64,000 bases of DNA from Melioribacteraceae bacterium 4301-Me (GCA_041538185.1 JBGORM010000002.1:310001-374000); one strand, 5' to 3'. Positions 1 to 10,104 are shown, numbered from the stretch's first letter. Numbers and translations: made by a program. Notes: a model not told the origin generated them from the letters alone.

Positions 1-42
1 TTTAGACAGCCCCTAGCCTTTGGCTAAATGGGAAATTTGGGA

Positions 43-3000
43 CTAACTAAAAATTACTTTCTTTAATGAGGATTCAACTGCCAATTTGAATTGAGTTAGA
101 TTTACTGGCTTCTTAAAAACATAATCGACGCCTAATTCTTTATAGTCTGCTTCAACTTCTGAATTTATGTCGCTGCTTAAGATAATAATAGGTGGTTTTA
201 CCTTTAAATCTGATATTGCAATTTGTTTAACCAAATCAAAGCCGGTCATTATCGGCATTTTGTGATCAGTAATAACAAGGGCTGGTGAAGTTTGTTTTAT
301 CATTTCAAGAGCTTCTTTTCCGTTCGAAGCTTCTATAATAGAAAATTCTGGGAATAAACTTTTAAATAGTTTTGAGTAAAGTAATCGGTCTGTCTTAGCA
401 TCATCAACAAGCAAAATATTGGTAGAAGAAATTGGTATTGTGAAAAAGAACGTTGAACCTTTATTAAGTTCACTTTCCACCCAAATTTCACCACCATGTT
501 TTAAGACTATATCATGCACCAGCGAAAGCCCAAGTCCGCTGCCTTTTTCTCCAGCAGTTCCTGGTGTGGTAAATTTTGTATCAATCTTAAATAACTTCGG
601 TAAATCTTCCTTTTTAATGCCTACACCTTCATCCTTCACGTAAAATTTTACTTTCCTTTCAGAAGCTATAAGTTCGCCGCCAACTGTAATTGTACTATCT
701 CTATTCGAAAATTTAATTGCATTCGAAATCAAATTATTGAATACCTGCAACAACAGATTAATATCTGCATGAACATATAAGTCTTTATTTAGTTCTGATT
801 TGAGCTCTATATTTTTCTGTAGAGCTGCGCCTGATAAAATCTCAAAAACATTATTAACAATAGCAGTAGCATTAATTCTTTCCGGTTCAAATTTTATTCT
901 ACCAGTTTGCAGTCTTGTCCAATCCAATAACGAATTTACCAAAGCAAGCATGCTTTTAGACGATTGCTGAATAAACTCAATATATTTTCTTTTTCTTGCC
1001 TCATCTAAATCGCTTTCTGTAAGTAAGATATCAGTATAGCCTAAAATGGAACTAAAAGGTGTTCTCAAATCGTGTGATATAATTGAAATGAATCTGTCTT
1101 TTGTTTCGTTAAGTTCTTTGAGTTCGCGTGCAGACTTTTTAAGATTTTCTTCTGCTCTTTTGCTCATGGTTATATCTGTCACAACACCAAATATTTTTTT
1201 TGGTTTCCCATCCTTATCTCTTATTACGTTAATTTTGTTTTCAATCCAAACTATATTGCCAAGTGTATCCAAAATGCGGTATTCAAAACTTTCGAATTTT
1301 CTTGCTGAGTCGTTATAGAACTTTTTCATCTTTCTTATTACTTCTTCTACATCATCAGGATGAATAATTTGATGCCATAAATCTGGATTCTTAATAAACG
1401 ATTCAGAAGAATAACCTGTGATTTTCTGAATAGCAGAAGTGTAAAGAACTACTTTCATTTTGCCATCAATTTTTTCTGCTGTCCAGAAGCTTTCATTGAT
1501 GTTCTCTGTAATACTTCTGTACCTTTCTTCAGATATTTCTAATGCAACTCTCGACTTTTTTTCTTCTGTAATATTTCTTACGACCCAAACAATAAAAGCT
1601 TCTGAGCCGACATTATAAAGAGAGACTGATACTTTAACGTCAAAAGTGTCATTATTTCTTTTTTTGCCTAAGAACTCAAATTCAGGTGAAATTTCTCTCC
1701 CATCCTCAGCTTTTTTTATTTCATTTGCTACTTTTACAATATCTTCGTCAGCAACAAAATCTAACGGGTCCTTGTTCAAAACCTCGCTGGTTGTTGAATA
1801 ACCAAACATTTCTACAAAAGAATCATTGGCAAGAATAAATTTTTTATTAGCTATTAATGCTATTCCATCTCTTGATGCTTCAAAGATGGAACGTGTAAGA
1901 AGTAAATCTTTTTCAGCATCCTTTTGTAATGTAATGTCGGTAAGAAGGGCATTGTAATAAAGCGGTATTCCATTTAAGTCGTAAACAACTGCAAAGCTTG
2001 CAAGCACAGTTATTTTTTGCCCATCTTTAGTAATAAGGGGCAGTTCGAAAGACTTGTTAGTTGTGTTTTCCAGTTCGGAAATTTTAAAGTTGTTGCTTAA
2101 TAAATATTGAGAATCAATTAAATCTGTGAAATTCAATTTGTAGATTTCCTCTTCGGTGTATTGAAAGACCGCCTTGAAATATGGATTTACATAATTTATT
2201 TTCCCATCCAATTCTAAAGTGCAAATAAACTCGTGAGAGTTTGTAACTATGTTTCTAAATTTTTCTTCAGATTGTCTTAGCTCTTTTTCAATTTGTGCAC
2301 GCTCAGTAATATCTGTACATAAAATCATAATCAGTTTTTCTTTGTTTTGATTTATATATGCCATTCTTACAAGTAAATACCTTGCGGTGCTTTCGTTTTC
2401 GCCAATCTTGAACTGACCCTCCCAAAGTGGATTATTATTTAACTCCTGCTTTAGTATTTCAAAATATGGTTTAGTAATTGTACTAAATATTTTTCCTATA
2501 AATTTTCCGTAGACTTCACTTTTTGTTAGTCCAAATAATTTATATGCGGCTTCGTTCCAAAAAACTATGTTGCCGTTGTCGTCGAGACCTATAACGGCGT
2601 TTATTAAAGTAGAAATTATTTGTTGATATCTCCTTAATTCTTTTAATTCCAGCTCAGTTTCAATATCTCTTTTTCGCTCATCTGTTATATCATTAATTAA
2701 GAGCGAAAATAAGTTTGTTTTTCCGGTAAGGAAATTATAAGGAACGCTAATCACCTTGAAAATTTTTTCTTTGAATCCTTTTGTTACAGAAATTTCCTTT
2801 TCTATTGATGCTGATTTTTCATTAGATTCATTAATTAATTCTAAAATCTGTCTGTTTGTAATTTTTGGTGACAGAGATTGCATTTTATCTTGTGGTGGCT
2901 CTAAGAAAAGCTCTAATTCTAAAGGTGTATTCTCAGGTTTGTATTTTATTTCTCCAGTTGTATCAGTTATTATAAAAAGGTCAGCCAAGTTTGAAGCGAT

Positions 3001-3441
3001 ATTACCCAAGTTTTCCTGTATTAATAATTCTTGAATTTCTGAATCTGATGAGGTTTTAACGTCTTCAATAATTAAAATACCACCAGCAAACTCCGAGTTT
3101 ACATTAATTGGCATTCCTTTTAAGATAAGAGAAATAACTTCACCTTTTAATCTTTTATAAGATGAAGTAGTAATTTCAAAGCCTTCTCCAAATTGTAGGC
3201 TCTGAATTTGGATGCTTACATCAGTATCTTTAATTATTGGTACTTCTAATACACTTTTCCCAATTAGGGTTTCCGGATTGCTATCAATAGTTCCTTTAAA
3301 ATGGAAGAAATTTTTATTTACATAAATTATCCGCCAATCCTTTTGAAATACTAAAATACCAATAGGAGCAAATTCTAAAATATCTCGAAAAGATAATTCG
3401 TTTTTACCTTTTTCCGGTGATTTGTTAATCCATTGTGCCAT
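43..3441 (-). CDS. Multi-PAS hybrid sensor histidine kinase with C-terminal receiver
   Basis: A 1132-residue protein without clear membrane segments, so probably a cytoplasmic sensor. About six PAS-like domains run from residue 20 to 765, several ending in the typical 'ITE/ITL' PAC-type segments. A HisKA domain follows with the phosphoacceptor His in ISHDLRTPFSS near residue 789. The HATPase domain shows the N box (NLISNAIKFS, about 902), DEGVGI and GSGLGLS. The receiver starts near 1008 with LLVDDAKTD, has its Asp in VITDHKMP (about 1058) and a Lys in FKKP. The receiver at the C-terminus suggests a phosphorelay or internal control. The signal is unknown. The ATG start is followed by a plausible N-terminus. 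A short hairpin (TAGCC-TTT-GGCTA, 14-26) lies just past the stop codon. Confidence 0.93.
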   Translation of the reverse strand: MAQWINKSPEKGKNELSFRDILEFAPIGILVFQKDWRIIYVNKNFFHFKGTIDSNPETLIGKSVLEVPIIKDTDVSIQIQSLQFGEGFEITTSSYKRLKGEVISLILKGMPINVNSEFAGGILIIEDVKTSSDSEIQELLIQENLGNIASNLADLFIITDTTGEIKYKPENTPLELELFLEPPQDKMQSLSPKITNRQILELINESNEKSASIEKEISVTKGFKEKIFKVISVPYNFLTGKTNLFSLLINDITDERKRDIETELELKELRRYQQIISTLINAVIGLDDNGNIVFWNEAAYKLFGLTKSEVYGKFIGKIFSTITKPYFEILKQELNNNPLWEGQFKIGENESTARYLLVRMAYINQNKEKLIMILCTDITERAQIEKELRQSEEKFRNIVTNSHEFICTLELDGKINYVNPYFKAVFQYTEEEIYKLNFTDLIDSQYLLSNNFKISELENTTNKSFELPLITKDGQKITVLASFAVVYDLNGIPLYYNALLTDITLQKDAEKDLLLTRSIFEASRDGIALIANKKFILANDSFVEMFGYSTTSEVLNKDPLDFVADEDIVKVANEIKKAEDGREISPEFEFLGKKRNNDTFDVKVSVSLYNVGSEAFIVWVVRNITEEKKSRVALEISEERYRSITENINESFWTAEKIDGKMKVVLYTSAIQKITGYSSESFIKNPDLWHQIIHPDDVEEVIRKMKKFYNDSARKFESFEYRILDTLGNIVWIENKINVIRDKDGKPKKIFGVVTDITMSKRAEENLKKSARELKELNETKDRFISIISHDLRTPFSSILGYTDILLTESDLDEARKRKYIEFIQQSSKSMLALVNSLLDWTRLQTGRIKFEPERINATAIVNNVFEILSGAALQKNIELKSELNKDLYVHADINLLLQVFNNLISNAIKFSNRDSTITVGGELIASERKVKFYVKDEGVGIKKEDLPKLFKIDTKFTTPGTAGEKGSGLGLSLVHDIVLKHGGEIWVESELNKGSTFFFTIPISSTNILLVDDAKTDRLLYSKLFKSLFPEFSIIEASNGKEALEMIKQTSPALVITDHKMPIMTGFDLVKQIAISDLKVKPPIIILSSDINSEVEADYKELGVDYVFKKPVNLTQFKLAVESSLKKVIFS

Positions 3442-3509
3442 GAATAATTAATGTAAATATATTTTTACACAAAATATAAAAATGAGGAAATTAACCTGCT
3501 TAGAACTTA

Positions 3510-4787
3510 TTAAATATATGAATTAATTTCGTTAATAATTTTTTCTGTAGCACCAATATTCTGCTTAACAAAGTCGCTGCAGATTTTTCCAGCTTTTTGT
3601 CTAAATCCATCATCACTAAACAACTTACGCAGTACACGATATGCTTGCCTTTTATTGTTAACTATAAATCCGCCTCCTTTTTCAACTAGTTGACCTGCCT
3701 CTCTGCTGTTATCTATTTTGGGACCGAATACTACGGGAATGCCGTAAACTGCGGGTTCTAATACGTTATGAATGCCTTGTTTAAAGCTCCCTCCAACATA
3801 AGCTACATCAGCGTAGCAGTACAACGTTAGCAAAATTCCTATTGAGTCAATTATAATGACACGTTCGTTGTTATAGTTGTTTAAATAAGAAAATCTAATT
3901 GTGGGTGAGTTATTTAAAAAGAGATTTTCTATTTTTTCTATGCGGGGGATTGTTGGCTCATGTGGAACAATGATAATAATGAGGTTAGGGTCATATTTAA
4001 TTAGTTTTATAACTACAGGGATAATTACTTCCTCATCGTTTTCCCATGAACTACCAATGACAAACACCTTTTTTTCATTAAAGAAACCGTCTTTAAACAG
4101 TTTTTTTTCTTTGGCTTGTAAGCTTTTCTGATATACTCTGTCGAATCGGGTATCGCCTACCGATTTTATTTTTTCATTTTTTATTCCAAGTTCCTCAAAA
4201 TTTTTCTTGTCTTCATCAGAAACCGTTAAAACTGCGGCAACATTTTTTAATAAAGATCGATGAAAATTTTTGGAAAGAGGTAACATTCTTTTAGAGCTTT
4301 TTCTCATTGTAGCATCTACAATAAAATATGGTATCTTTCTATAATCCAGCTGCCACAGCATATTAGGCCAAAAATCATAACGCATAAATACTGCAATATC
4401 GGGACGAGTAAAGTTTAAGAATCTGCCAGAAAGAAATGTTGTATCTAAAGGGATGTAAGAAATTACATCTGCATAAGGGTAATTAAGGGAATTCCTATAA
4501 CCAGAAGGTGAGAAAAAGGTGATAAGGATATTTACATTTTTGTCTTTTTTTATTTTTTCTATGATTGGTTTAGCCTGTTCAAATTCGCCCATAGAGGCAG
4601 AGTGGAACCAAACCATTTTTTTTCTTCTATCAAGACCGGTGAGGTCAATAATAAGGTTTTCAAAAAGCTTTTTTCTATCCCTTATGCCAGCTCTTATTTT
4701 TTCGTTAAATGGACTTGCTAATATAAAATAAAGTTTCAGAAGCGGCACAATTAAAATGTTGTAAAGGAAATACCAAAAAGTGTTCAT
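3510..4787 (-). CDS. waaA: 3-deoxy-D-manno-octulosonic acid (Kdo) transferase
   Basis: Transfers Kdo from CMP-Kdo to lipid IVA at the inner membrane, the first step of LPS inner-core assembly. The 425 residues match the usual family length. An N-terminal hydrophobic anchor (residues 1-25) is followed by the Kdo-transferase domain. The conserved segment WFHSASMGEFEQ carries the expected catalytic Glu (E68). The C-terminal GT-B half shows the nucleotide-sugar binding pattern YADVAYVGGSF and a downstream LEP. The start overlaps the stop of the upstream glycosyltransferase gene by an ATGA, so the two genes are probably translationally coupled and both act in LPS core synthesis. Whether it adds one or two Kdo units cannot be read from the sequence. 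Confidence 0.95.
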   Translation of the reverse strand: MNTFWYFLYNILIVPLLKLYFILASPFNEKIRAGIRDRKKLFENLIIDLTGLDRRKKMVWFHSASMGEFEQAKPIIEKIKKDKNVNILITFFSPSGYRNSLNYPYADVISYIPLDTTFLSGRFLNFTRPDIAVFMRYDFWPNMLWQLDYRKIPYFIVDATMRKSSKRMLPLSKNFHRSLLKNVAAVLTVSDEDKKNFEELGIKNEKIKSVGDTRFDRVYQKSLQAKEKKLFKDGFFNEKKVFVIGSSWENDEEVIIPVVIKLIKYDPNLIIIIVPHEPTIPRIEKIENLFLNNSPTIRFSYLNNYNNERVIIIDSIGILLTLYCYADVAYVGGSFKQGIHNVLEPAVYGIPVVFGPKIDNSREAGQLVEKGGGFIVNNKRQAYRVLRKLFSDDGFRQKAGKICSDFVKQNIGATEKIINEINSYI

Positions 4788-5809
4788 ATTGTTTTAATTA
4801 AGCTTAATATTTGTTCTTTAACAAAAAAAGGTGAAATATCTTTCATACACTTAAAATGTTTTTTGGGGCAATGATTCTTTCCATAGTGACTGCATGGCCT
4901 GCAAAATAGAGAATTATTTTCTAAAACTAAATTGTGAACATTAGGAGAACTGTATGGTGTAAAACCAAATTCTTTTGCTGACGAGCCGAATATTGCAATT
5001 ACGGGTATATTCATTGCTGTCGCTGTATGCATTAGACCCGAATCATTGCATATTATTAATTTACATTTTCTCATGTTTATAGCTATTTCAAAAATGTTGT
5101 CCTCGCCGCAAATACAAATTGAATTATGAACCGATTGATGAATGTTATTGCAAATTTCTTTGTCGTCTTTTCCACCAAAAATTATAATTGAATATCCTGC
5201 CTCCGTAATGTTATTGCCAAGTTCAATAAAATATTCTTCGGGCCATCTTTTGGTAAAATGTTTTGCACCTGGACAAAAGCCTATAAATTGCTTGCCATCT
5301 GGAATTTCAGATTTTATGCCCCCTGGCAAAAATAAATCTAAACCTTTATCGTCCAATTCTAAGTTCCTTATCGATTCAGCATATAGTATTGGAATCTGTT
5401 TAACATTATTATATAAGTTGATTTTAAAATTGACCAATAAAAACTTCTTTAATGTCGGCTTTTTAAAACGAATCGATGCTGAATTTAATGATGAAACTAT
5501 TCTGCGGCTACGAAAATTGTTTTGTAAGTCTATAACTAAATCATATTTGCTTTCTCGCAGCTGGTTCCTGAACTGTTTAGTTTCAGAATAGTAAATTACA
5601 TTTTTTAAGTAAGGATTATATCGTAGTGCATCTGAATAGTTTTGTTTTACTATATAGTCAATTTCTGCTTCATTGTACTTTTTTTTAAGTGCTCTAATGA
5701 TTGGGGTGGTTAATAAAACGTCACCCAACGAGCTTAGTCTTATTATTAAGATTTTATTTAGTTTATCGTTATCCAAATCATTGAAAAATTTTTTAACAAA
5801 TTTACTCAT
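4784..5809 (-). CDS. waaF: Family 9 glycosyltransferase (ADP-heptose:LPS heptosyltransferase type)
   Basis: A GT-B fold glycosyltransferase of the heptosyltransferase family (COG0859). Visible hallmarks are an N-terminal ILIIRLSSLGDVLLTTP, the central FCPGAKHFTKRWP segment (KRWP is typical of WaaF-like enzymes) and ICNDSGLMHTATAMNIP at the presumed donor site. It lies directly upstream of waaA with a 4-base overlap, so an LPS core role is the best inference. The sugar donor is not proven; heptose is assumed from family. I moved the start from a TTG at 5827 to the ATG at 5809 because GAGG sits 8 bases before that ATG; this gives 341 residues beginning MSKFVKK. Confidence 0.85.
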   Translation of the reverse strand: MSKFVKKFFNDLDNDKLNKILIIRLSSLGDVLLTTPIIRALKKKYNEAEIDYIVKQNYSDALRYNPYLKNVIYYSETKQFRNQLRESKYDLVIDLQNNFRSRRIVSSLNSASIRFKKPTLKKFLLVNFKINLYNNVKQIPILYAESIRNLELDDKGLDLFLPGGIKSEIPDGKQFIGFCPGAKHFTKRWPEEYFIELGNNITEAGYSIIIFGGKDDKEICNNIHQSVHNSICICGEDNIFEIAINMRKCKLIICNDSGLMHTATAMNIPVIAIFGSSAKEFGFTPYSSPNVHNLVLENNSLFCRPCSHYGKNHCPKKHFKCMKDISPFFVKEQILSLIKTI

Positions 5810-5964
5810 TCTTAAAACCTCATCCAATTAGTGAAGTCTTTCTAGTAAAAGAATTTATCTTTATGCTGTTATATTCATATGCAATTTTTAAAGAGACTAA
5901 AGATATTTTCTTTAGTGTTAAAATGTAGTTTGTTATATTTAATTAAGTAATCTCATATTTATTT

Positions 5965-6381
5965 GTGGAAATAAAAAAAATTAAAATAGTAAGTGATTAT
6001 GATTTAATTGGAGAAGTAAATCAACAGGTAAAAAATTTTCTTCAATTTAATGATGTAGAGAATTTTATTTGTAGCCAAATAGAAATTTCGTTAACAGAAG
6101 CACTTAATAATGTAATTAAACATGCATACAATAACGATAACTCTAAACCAATTGAAATTAGTGTAAGTAAAGATGCAAAAGAAATTATAATTAAAATTGT
6201 TGATGAGGGAGTGCCAAGAGAAAATTTGGAAATTCCTAAATTGGAGTTTGACCCAAATGATATACCTAACCTTCCTGAAAGCGGAATGGGTTTGTACATA
6301 ATTAGTCAATTAATGGATGAAATAGACTACCAAACTTTACACGGGAAAAATATTTTTACATTGAAAAAGAAACTCTATTAA
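5965..6381 (+). CDS. Anti-sigma factor-type ATP-binding protein (RsbW/SpoIIAB-like HATPase)
   Basis: A 138-residue stand-alone GHKL ATPase domain with no HisKA domain. The N box is EALNNVIKHA, the G1 box is VDEGVP and the G2 box is SGMGLYII. This is the architecture of RsbW/SpoIIAB/BtrW serine kinases, which hold a sigma factor or another partner and phosphorylate an STAS-domain antagonist. No STAS protein or sigma factor is adjacent. The SpoIIE-type phosphatase at 7974-9056, two genes away on the other strand, would be the natural opposing enzyme. The start is GTG with no obvious ribosome binding site, so initiation is uncertain, but no other in-frame ATG fits. The Sel1 gene follows after 38 bases. 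Confidence 0.85.
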   Translation: MEIKKIKIVSDYDLIGEVNQQVKNFLQFNDVENFICSQIEISLTEALNNVIKHAYNNDNSKPIEISVSKDAKEIIIKIVDEGVPRENLEIPKLEFDPNDIPNLPESGMGLYIISQLMDEIDYQTLHGKNIFTLKKKLY

Positions 6382-6419
6382 TATCGTGGAAGTAAAACTG
6401 CCTGTCATAAAAAATATCT

Positions 6420-7973
6420 GTGGAAGATTTGAAAAAATATTTGTTTGTATTCTTTTTAGTTTCCACTTACTTGCTTGCACAAGATACAACAGTAAGTGAA
6501 GCATTTAAGCACAGCAAAAAAGAGGATTACTCGCCTGTAAGGACAAAGTACGTTTCTTACACCTTGTTAACGAGTTATATTCTAGTGCAAGAAGCTAATA
6601 AATCTGATCCATTTGCTCAGCATGAGCTGGGGTTAAGGTACTTACTGGGAAAAGGTTTTCCTGCAGACACCGTCAAGGCAATATACTGGATTCGAAAAGC
6701 AGTTGACCAAAACTTACCTTTTGCAAATTATAATTACGCAATTCTTCTTTACAATGGTATCGGTGTTCCTTGGAATCCTTTTGATGCTTTTTATCATTTT
6801 AAAAAAGCAGCGGATGCCGGCTTGCCAGATGCACAATTTGCTATGGGTATATTTTATACTGATAATCTTGTTGTTAATAGAGATTACAAAAAAGCCTATT
6901 ATTATTTTAAAAGTTCAGCAGACGCTGGCTATGAACAAGCAAAGAAAGCAATAAATGAATTGAAAAGAATCGGTTTTGTTCCCACCGACAGTATGGGCAA
7001 TGATACAAAGGTTGCTAAGAACATCGATTTGACTGCACCGCTAATAGATGTGGGATGGGATTTGGATTTTTATAATTTTCAAAAAGATTCTGCAACAGTT
7101 AACGACTCTTCAATTGAAATATTATCTACAAAGGATAAAAATGATTTACTTAAATATCTTGGCATCAACGATAGTCTTAATGTGATTAATTTGTCGGATA
7201 CAACAATAACTGGGATAATAGATTACACTGCAAAATCAGGCAGTCCAGAAGCGCTTCTTCTTAAAGCGCGTGCAATAGAAAAGGGCAGAATATACAATAA
7301 AGATTTAGTGATGGCAGCTGCATATTATTTACGCTCACTAAGGCTGGGTGCTAATAAAGCTGCTCAGTACTTAATTAAAATGATACAGAATAAATTATTT
7401 TATAATTTGCTCAAATCACAAGTAAAACAAAATAACCCTGATGCAATGTACGTCTGGGCAGGACTAACAGCATTAGGATTGGATTATCAATTGACTAATC
7501 AACAGGCTTTGGAGTTTTTAGTTAAAGCTAGTAAAATGAATCATATTCCCTCTCTATTAGAATTAGGATTATGCTATTATTCTGGACAGTTAGTTAAACA
7601 AGATAAAAAGCAAGCATTTTATTATTGGGAGATGGCTGCAGATTTAGGCAGCATAGAAGCTTCTGTTCGTATTGCATTTGCAAATATTCTTCAAAGGACT
7701 GAAACAAACACTGAGTATCGTCATGAGGAAAACTCAGATTTGATGAAGGATTTATATACTTTGCAAAAAGCAGCAAATCAAGGCTCAGTACTTGCGCAGT
7801 CTGCTCTAGCATATTGCTACGAAAAGGGAATTGGTTTTAAGGAAAACAAGGCTTACGCTGTAAAGTTGTACCGTTTATCTGCTCAGCGCGGCAGTGAGGC
7901 TGCTTATAATTCTTTGAAAAGAATGTATGATGAGATTAGACCGAATGATGAGATTTTTAAAATATATAACTAA
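6420..7973 (+). CDS. Secreted Sel1-repeat protein
   Basis: A 517-residue protein with a Sec signal peptide (hydrophobic residues 7-20, cleavage likely after LLAQ). Sel1/TPR-like repeats occur in two blocks. The first is at about residues 64-172, with units such as AQHELGLRYLLGKGF and AQFAMGIFY. The second is at about 275-510, ending with AQSALAYCYEKGIGF. A less regular stretch of about 100 residues (175-275) joins them. Sel1 repeats form helical solenoids that mediate protein contacts, so a periplasmic scaffold is plausible but no partner is identifiable. It starts at GTG and lies 38 bases after the RsbW-like gene on the same strand. Its stop codon abuts the stop of the convergent phosphatase gene without a spacer. 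Confidence 0.85.
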   Translation: MEDLKKYLFVFFLVSTYLLAQDTTVSEAFKHSKKEDYSPVRTKYVSYTLLTSYILVQEANKSDPFAQHELGLRYLLGKGFPADTVKAIYWIRKAVDQNLPFANYNYAILLYNGIGVPWNPFDAFYHFKKAADAGLPDAQFAMGIFYTDNLVVNRDYKKAYYYFKSSADAGYEQAKKAINELKRIGFVPTDSMGNDTKVAKNIDLTAPLIDVGWDLDFYNFQKDSATVNDSSIEILSTKDKNDLLKYLGINDSLNVINLSDTTITGIIDYTAKSGSPEALLLKARAIEKGRIYNKDLVMAAAYYLRSLRLGANKAAQYLIKMIQNKLFYNLLKSQVKQNNPDAMYVWAGLTALGLDYQLTNQQALEFLVKASKMNHIPSLLELGLCYYSGQLVKQDKKQAFYYWEMAADLGSIEASVRIAFANILQRTETNTEYRHEENSDLMKDLYTLQKAANQGSVLAQSALAYCYEKGIGFKENKAYAVKLYRLSAQRGSEAAYNSLKRMYDEIRPNDEIFKIYN

Positions 7974-9056
7974 TTATTCAACGGCTTTAAGTACAACTAA
8001 AGTTAAATCATCACTTTGATTTGTTCCTTTTCTGAAAGAGTCGACTGAATTTATTATGATGTTTTTTATCTCATTTGCTGAATTTTGGGAATTATCAACT
8101 ATAATTTTTTGTAGATTTTTTTCACCAAATATTTCTTTTCTATAATTCATTGTTTCAGTTATACCATCAGTATAAAAAATTACTATATCGTCTTTCTCTG
8201 GTTGAATTGTAGTTTCACTCAATGTTCTTTCAAAAATACCTTTATCGTTTAGGCCAATTCCAATTCCAAATACATTAATTTCTTCGAGTTTTTTGGCTTT
8301 GTTCTTATAATATAATGGCAGTGGGTGTCCCGCTCGTACAATATCAATTGAGCCATCTTTATTTATACATGCTGCTATAAGTGTTAAGAAGTATTCTTTT
8401 CTTAAGTTTTTCGAAAAATATTTCTTAATACTAATTAGTAATTCTTTTAATCCTTTAAAATTGCTCAAAAGTAAATGTAATATAGCTTGTACTTTAACCA
8501 TATAAAGTGCAGCTGCCATTCCTTTACCAGAGATATCGCCTAATACAATAAAACTCCTGTTTTCTGAACAATCAACCACATCAAAATAGTCGCCGCCTAC
8601 TTCTTTAGCTGGTTTATATATAGAAGCAATTTCGTATTTATTTATTTTTATGGGATGTTTAGGAATTAACTCAAGCTGGATTTTTCTTGCAATTTCCAAT
8701 TCATTCTTTACTGTAAGTTTATCTGCCAGTTCAAATGCTAGAAGTGCATTTAAAATTATAAAGGCTAATAATACATAAGGATGACCATTCTGTGAAAAGC
8801 CAATAAGAAAAATTAGCAGAGCAATCAAATAAAAAATTCTGCGTGCTGGTGAAAGTTTCATTATAAATGCATTAAACAAACTTCTAATGAAAATGATAGA
8901 CTTTTTTGCTTTGCTTTCATTACCTTCAGGTTTAGGTATATCTTTCTTGAAGAATTCATAAACTTCGGCTGCTTCTTGTTTGATTAACCTCTCAATTTCA
9001 TAATAGCTTAAATCACTAGTGTACAAATCAAAAAGTTTTTTTATTGGGTTGCTCAA
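7974..9056 (-). CDS. Membrane SpoIIE/RsbU-type PP2C serine phosphatase
   Basis: A 360-residue protein with an N-terminal cytoplasmic segment, two membrane helices around residues 75-110 and a C-terminal PP2C domain of the SpoIIE/RsbU class. Metal-binding and catalytic motifs are visible: KPAKEVGGDYFDV, VLGDISGKGMAAAL, AGHPLPLYY, IFYTDGITE and the terminal SDDLTLVVLK. Family members dephosphorylate STAS-domain anti-anti-sigma proteins and so oppose RsbW-like kinases. The nearby RsbW-like gene supports a partner-switching module, although no STAS gene is in view. Translation must start at the TTG at 9056 (MSNPIKKLFD), because the next in-frame ATG is far inside. A 346-base spacer separates it from the divergent ccmC. 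Confidence 0.9.
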   Translation of the reverse strand: MSNPIKKLFDLYTSDLSYYEIERLIKQEAAEVYEFFKKDIPKPEGNESKAKKSIIFIRSLFNAFIMKLSPARRIFYLIALLIFLIGFSQNGHPYVLLAFIILNALLAFELADKLTVKNELEIARKIQLELIPKHPIKINKYEIASIYKPAKEVGGDYFDVVDCSENRSFIVLGDISGKGMAAALYMVKVQAILHLLLSNFKGLKELLISIKKYFSKNLRKEYFLTLIAACINKDGSIDIVRAGHPLPLYYKNKAKKLEEINVFGIGIGLNDKGIFERTLSETTIQPEKDDIVIFYTDGITETMNYRKEIFGEKNLQKIIVDNSQNSANEIKNIIINSVDSFRKGTNQSDDLTLVVLKAVE

Positions 9057-9402
9057 TTTAACGCTCGATTTATAAAGGATAAAATTTATCTTATATTATG
9101 ACGGAACATTTAATTATTAGTTTGATTTTCGTACATCGCTTATTTAATTGTGCTCGACTTTATCTTTATTTAATTTGCTAGTTAAGGACATATTATCTAA
9201 GATTTGAGAACAATTTTCTTGTTTTTGGGGCTAAAATACAAATATTATTTATAAGGATATTCTTTTTGGTTATCTAAGCAGCGTTTTATATTTTTCTGTA
9301 ATAATTTACCATATAATCACGCTTTTAAAAAGAAATTTATAAGTAAATAATTGGTCTAATTTTTGACCTTAATAAAAACTAAATGATGATTAATTTAGAA
9401 AT
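9057..9402. other. Intergenic region between phosphatase gene and ccmC
   Basis: A 346-base AT-rich spacer between divergent genes, so it should hold both promoters. I see no open reading frame worth calling and no RNA gene. An imperfect inverted element GGTC-N8-GACC lies about 45 bases before the ccmC start, but there is not enough to call an operator. No convincing -35/-10 pair was found. Confidence 0.5.
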
Positions 9403-10104
9403 ATGAAACAAAAAATTTTGCTATTTATTTTAATGACATACGTAATTATTGCCGGGATTTCTTTTCCAATAGTACCCCATCCTATTAACTGGTATGAATT
9501 TCCAACGATTCCAGGTCTTGAGCAAAAAGCTAAAATAATTTTTTTCCACGTGCCTACTGCCTGGCTTTCTGTTATTGCTTTCTTAATGACTATGATATAC
9601 GGAATAAAATACTTGCGGTACAAAAACTTAGATGACGATGCAAAGTCTGTTTCTGCTTTACAATTAGGTATGATGTTTACAATTCTTGCAACAGTTACAG
9701 GTTCTATTTGGGCTAAATTTAATTGGGGAACTTTTTGGAATTGGGACCCGCGAGAAACCTCAATTTTTATTCTATTGCTTATTTATGGTTCATTAATTGC
9801 ACTTCGTTCAGCAGTTGAAAATGAAGATAAAAGAGCACGACTTTCTGCTGTTTACTCCATAATAGCTTTTTTAACTGTTCCGTTTTTTATTTTTATTATG
9901 CCTAGAATAATGGTCGGCCTTCATCCTGGTTCGGCCAATGATGATAATGCAGGCCCTGTTGTTAATTTTAAAATGAATTTTAACATGCAAATTGTGTTTT
10001 ATATTTCTTTGATTGCTTTTACTATGTTATACTATTGGATGTGGAAAGTGAGGTATAAAACAATAATTATTAAAGATAAGCTTCTAAAAAATAATTTGAG
10101 GTAG
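9403..10104 (+). CDS. ccmC: Haem-handling membrane protein CcmC
   Basis: A 233-residue six-helix membrane protein of the haem handling protein family. It presents haem to the chaperone CcmE in Ccm (System I) cytochrome c maturation. The WWD-type segment WGTFWNWDPRETS is clear, and the two haem-ligand histidines expected of CcmC sit in FFHVPTAW and GLHPGS. Size and topology match CcmC rather than the larger CcmF or CcsA. It is the first gene of a run with ccmD, ccmE and ccmF at spacings of 3, 4 and 20 bases. The ABC part (CcmA, CcmB) and the thiol-handling proteins are not in the window. Confidence 0.95.
   Translation: MKQKILLFILMTYVIIAGISFPIVPHPINWYEFPTIPGLEQKAKIIFFHVPTAWLSVIAFLMTMIYGIKYLRYKNLDDDAKSVSALQLGMMFTILATVTGSIWAKFNWGTFWNWDPRETSIFILLLIYGSLIALRSAVENEDKRARLSAVYSIIAFLTVPFFIFIMPRIMVGLHPGSANDDNAGPVVNFKMNFNMQIVFYISLIAFTMLYYWMWKVRYKTIIIKDKLLKNNLR

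Noticed and set aside
5142..5591. 149-codon open frame on the plus strand
   Set aside because: It lies wholly antisense inside the heptosyltransferase gene, which has clear family motifs; the frame has no recognisable domain.
9098..9181. 27-codon open frame starting ATG in the phosphatase-ccmC spacer
   Set aside because: No ribosome binding site, no recognisable topology and no conserved context; chance frame in AT-rich DNA.
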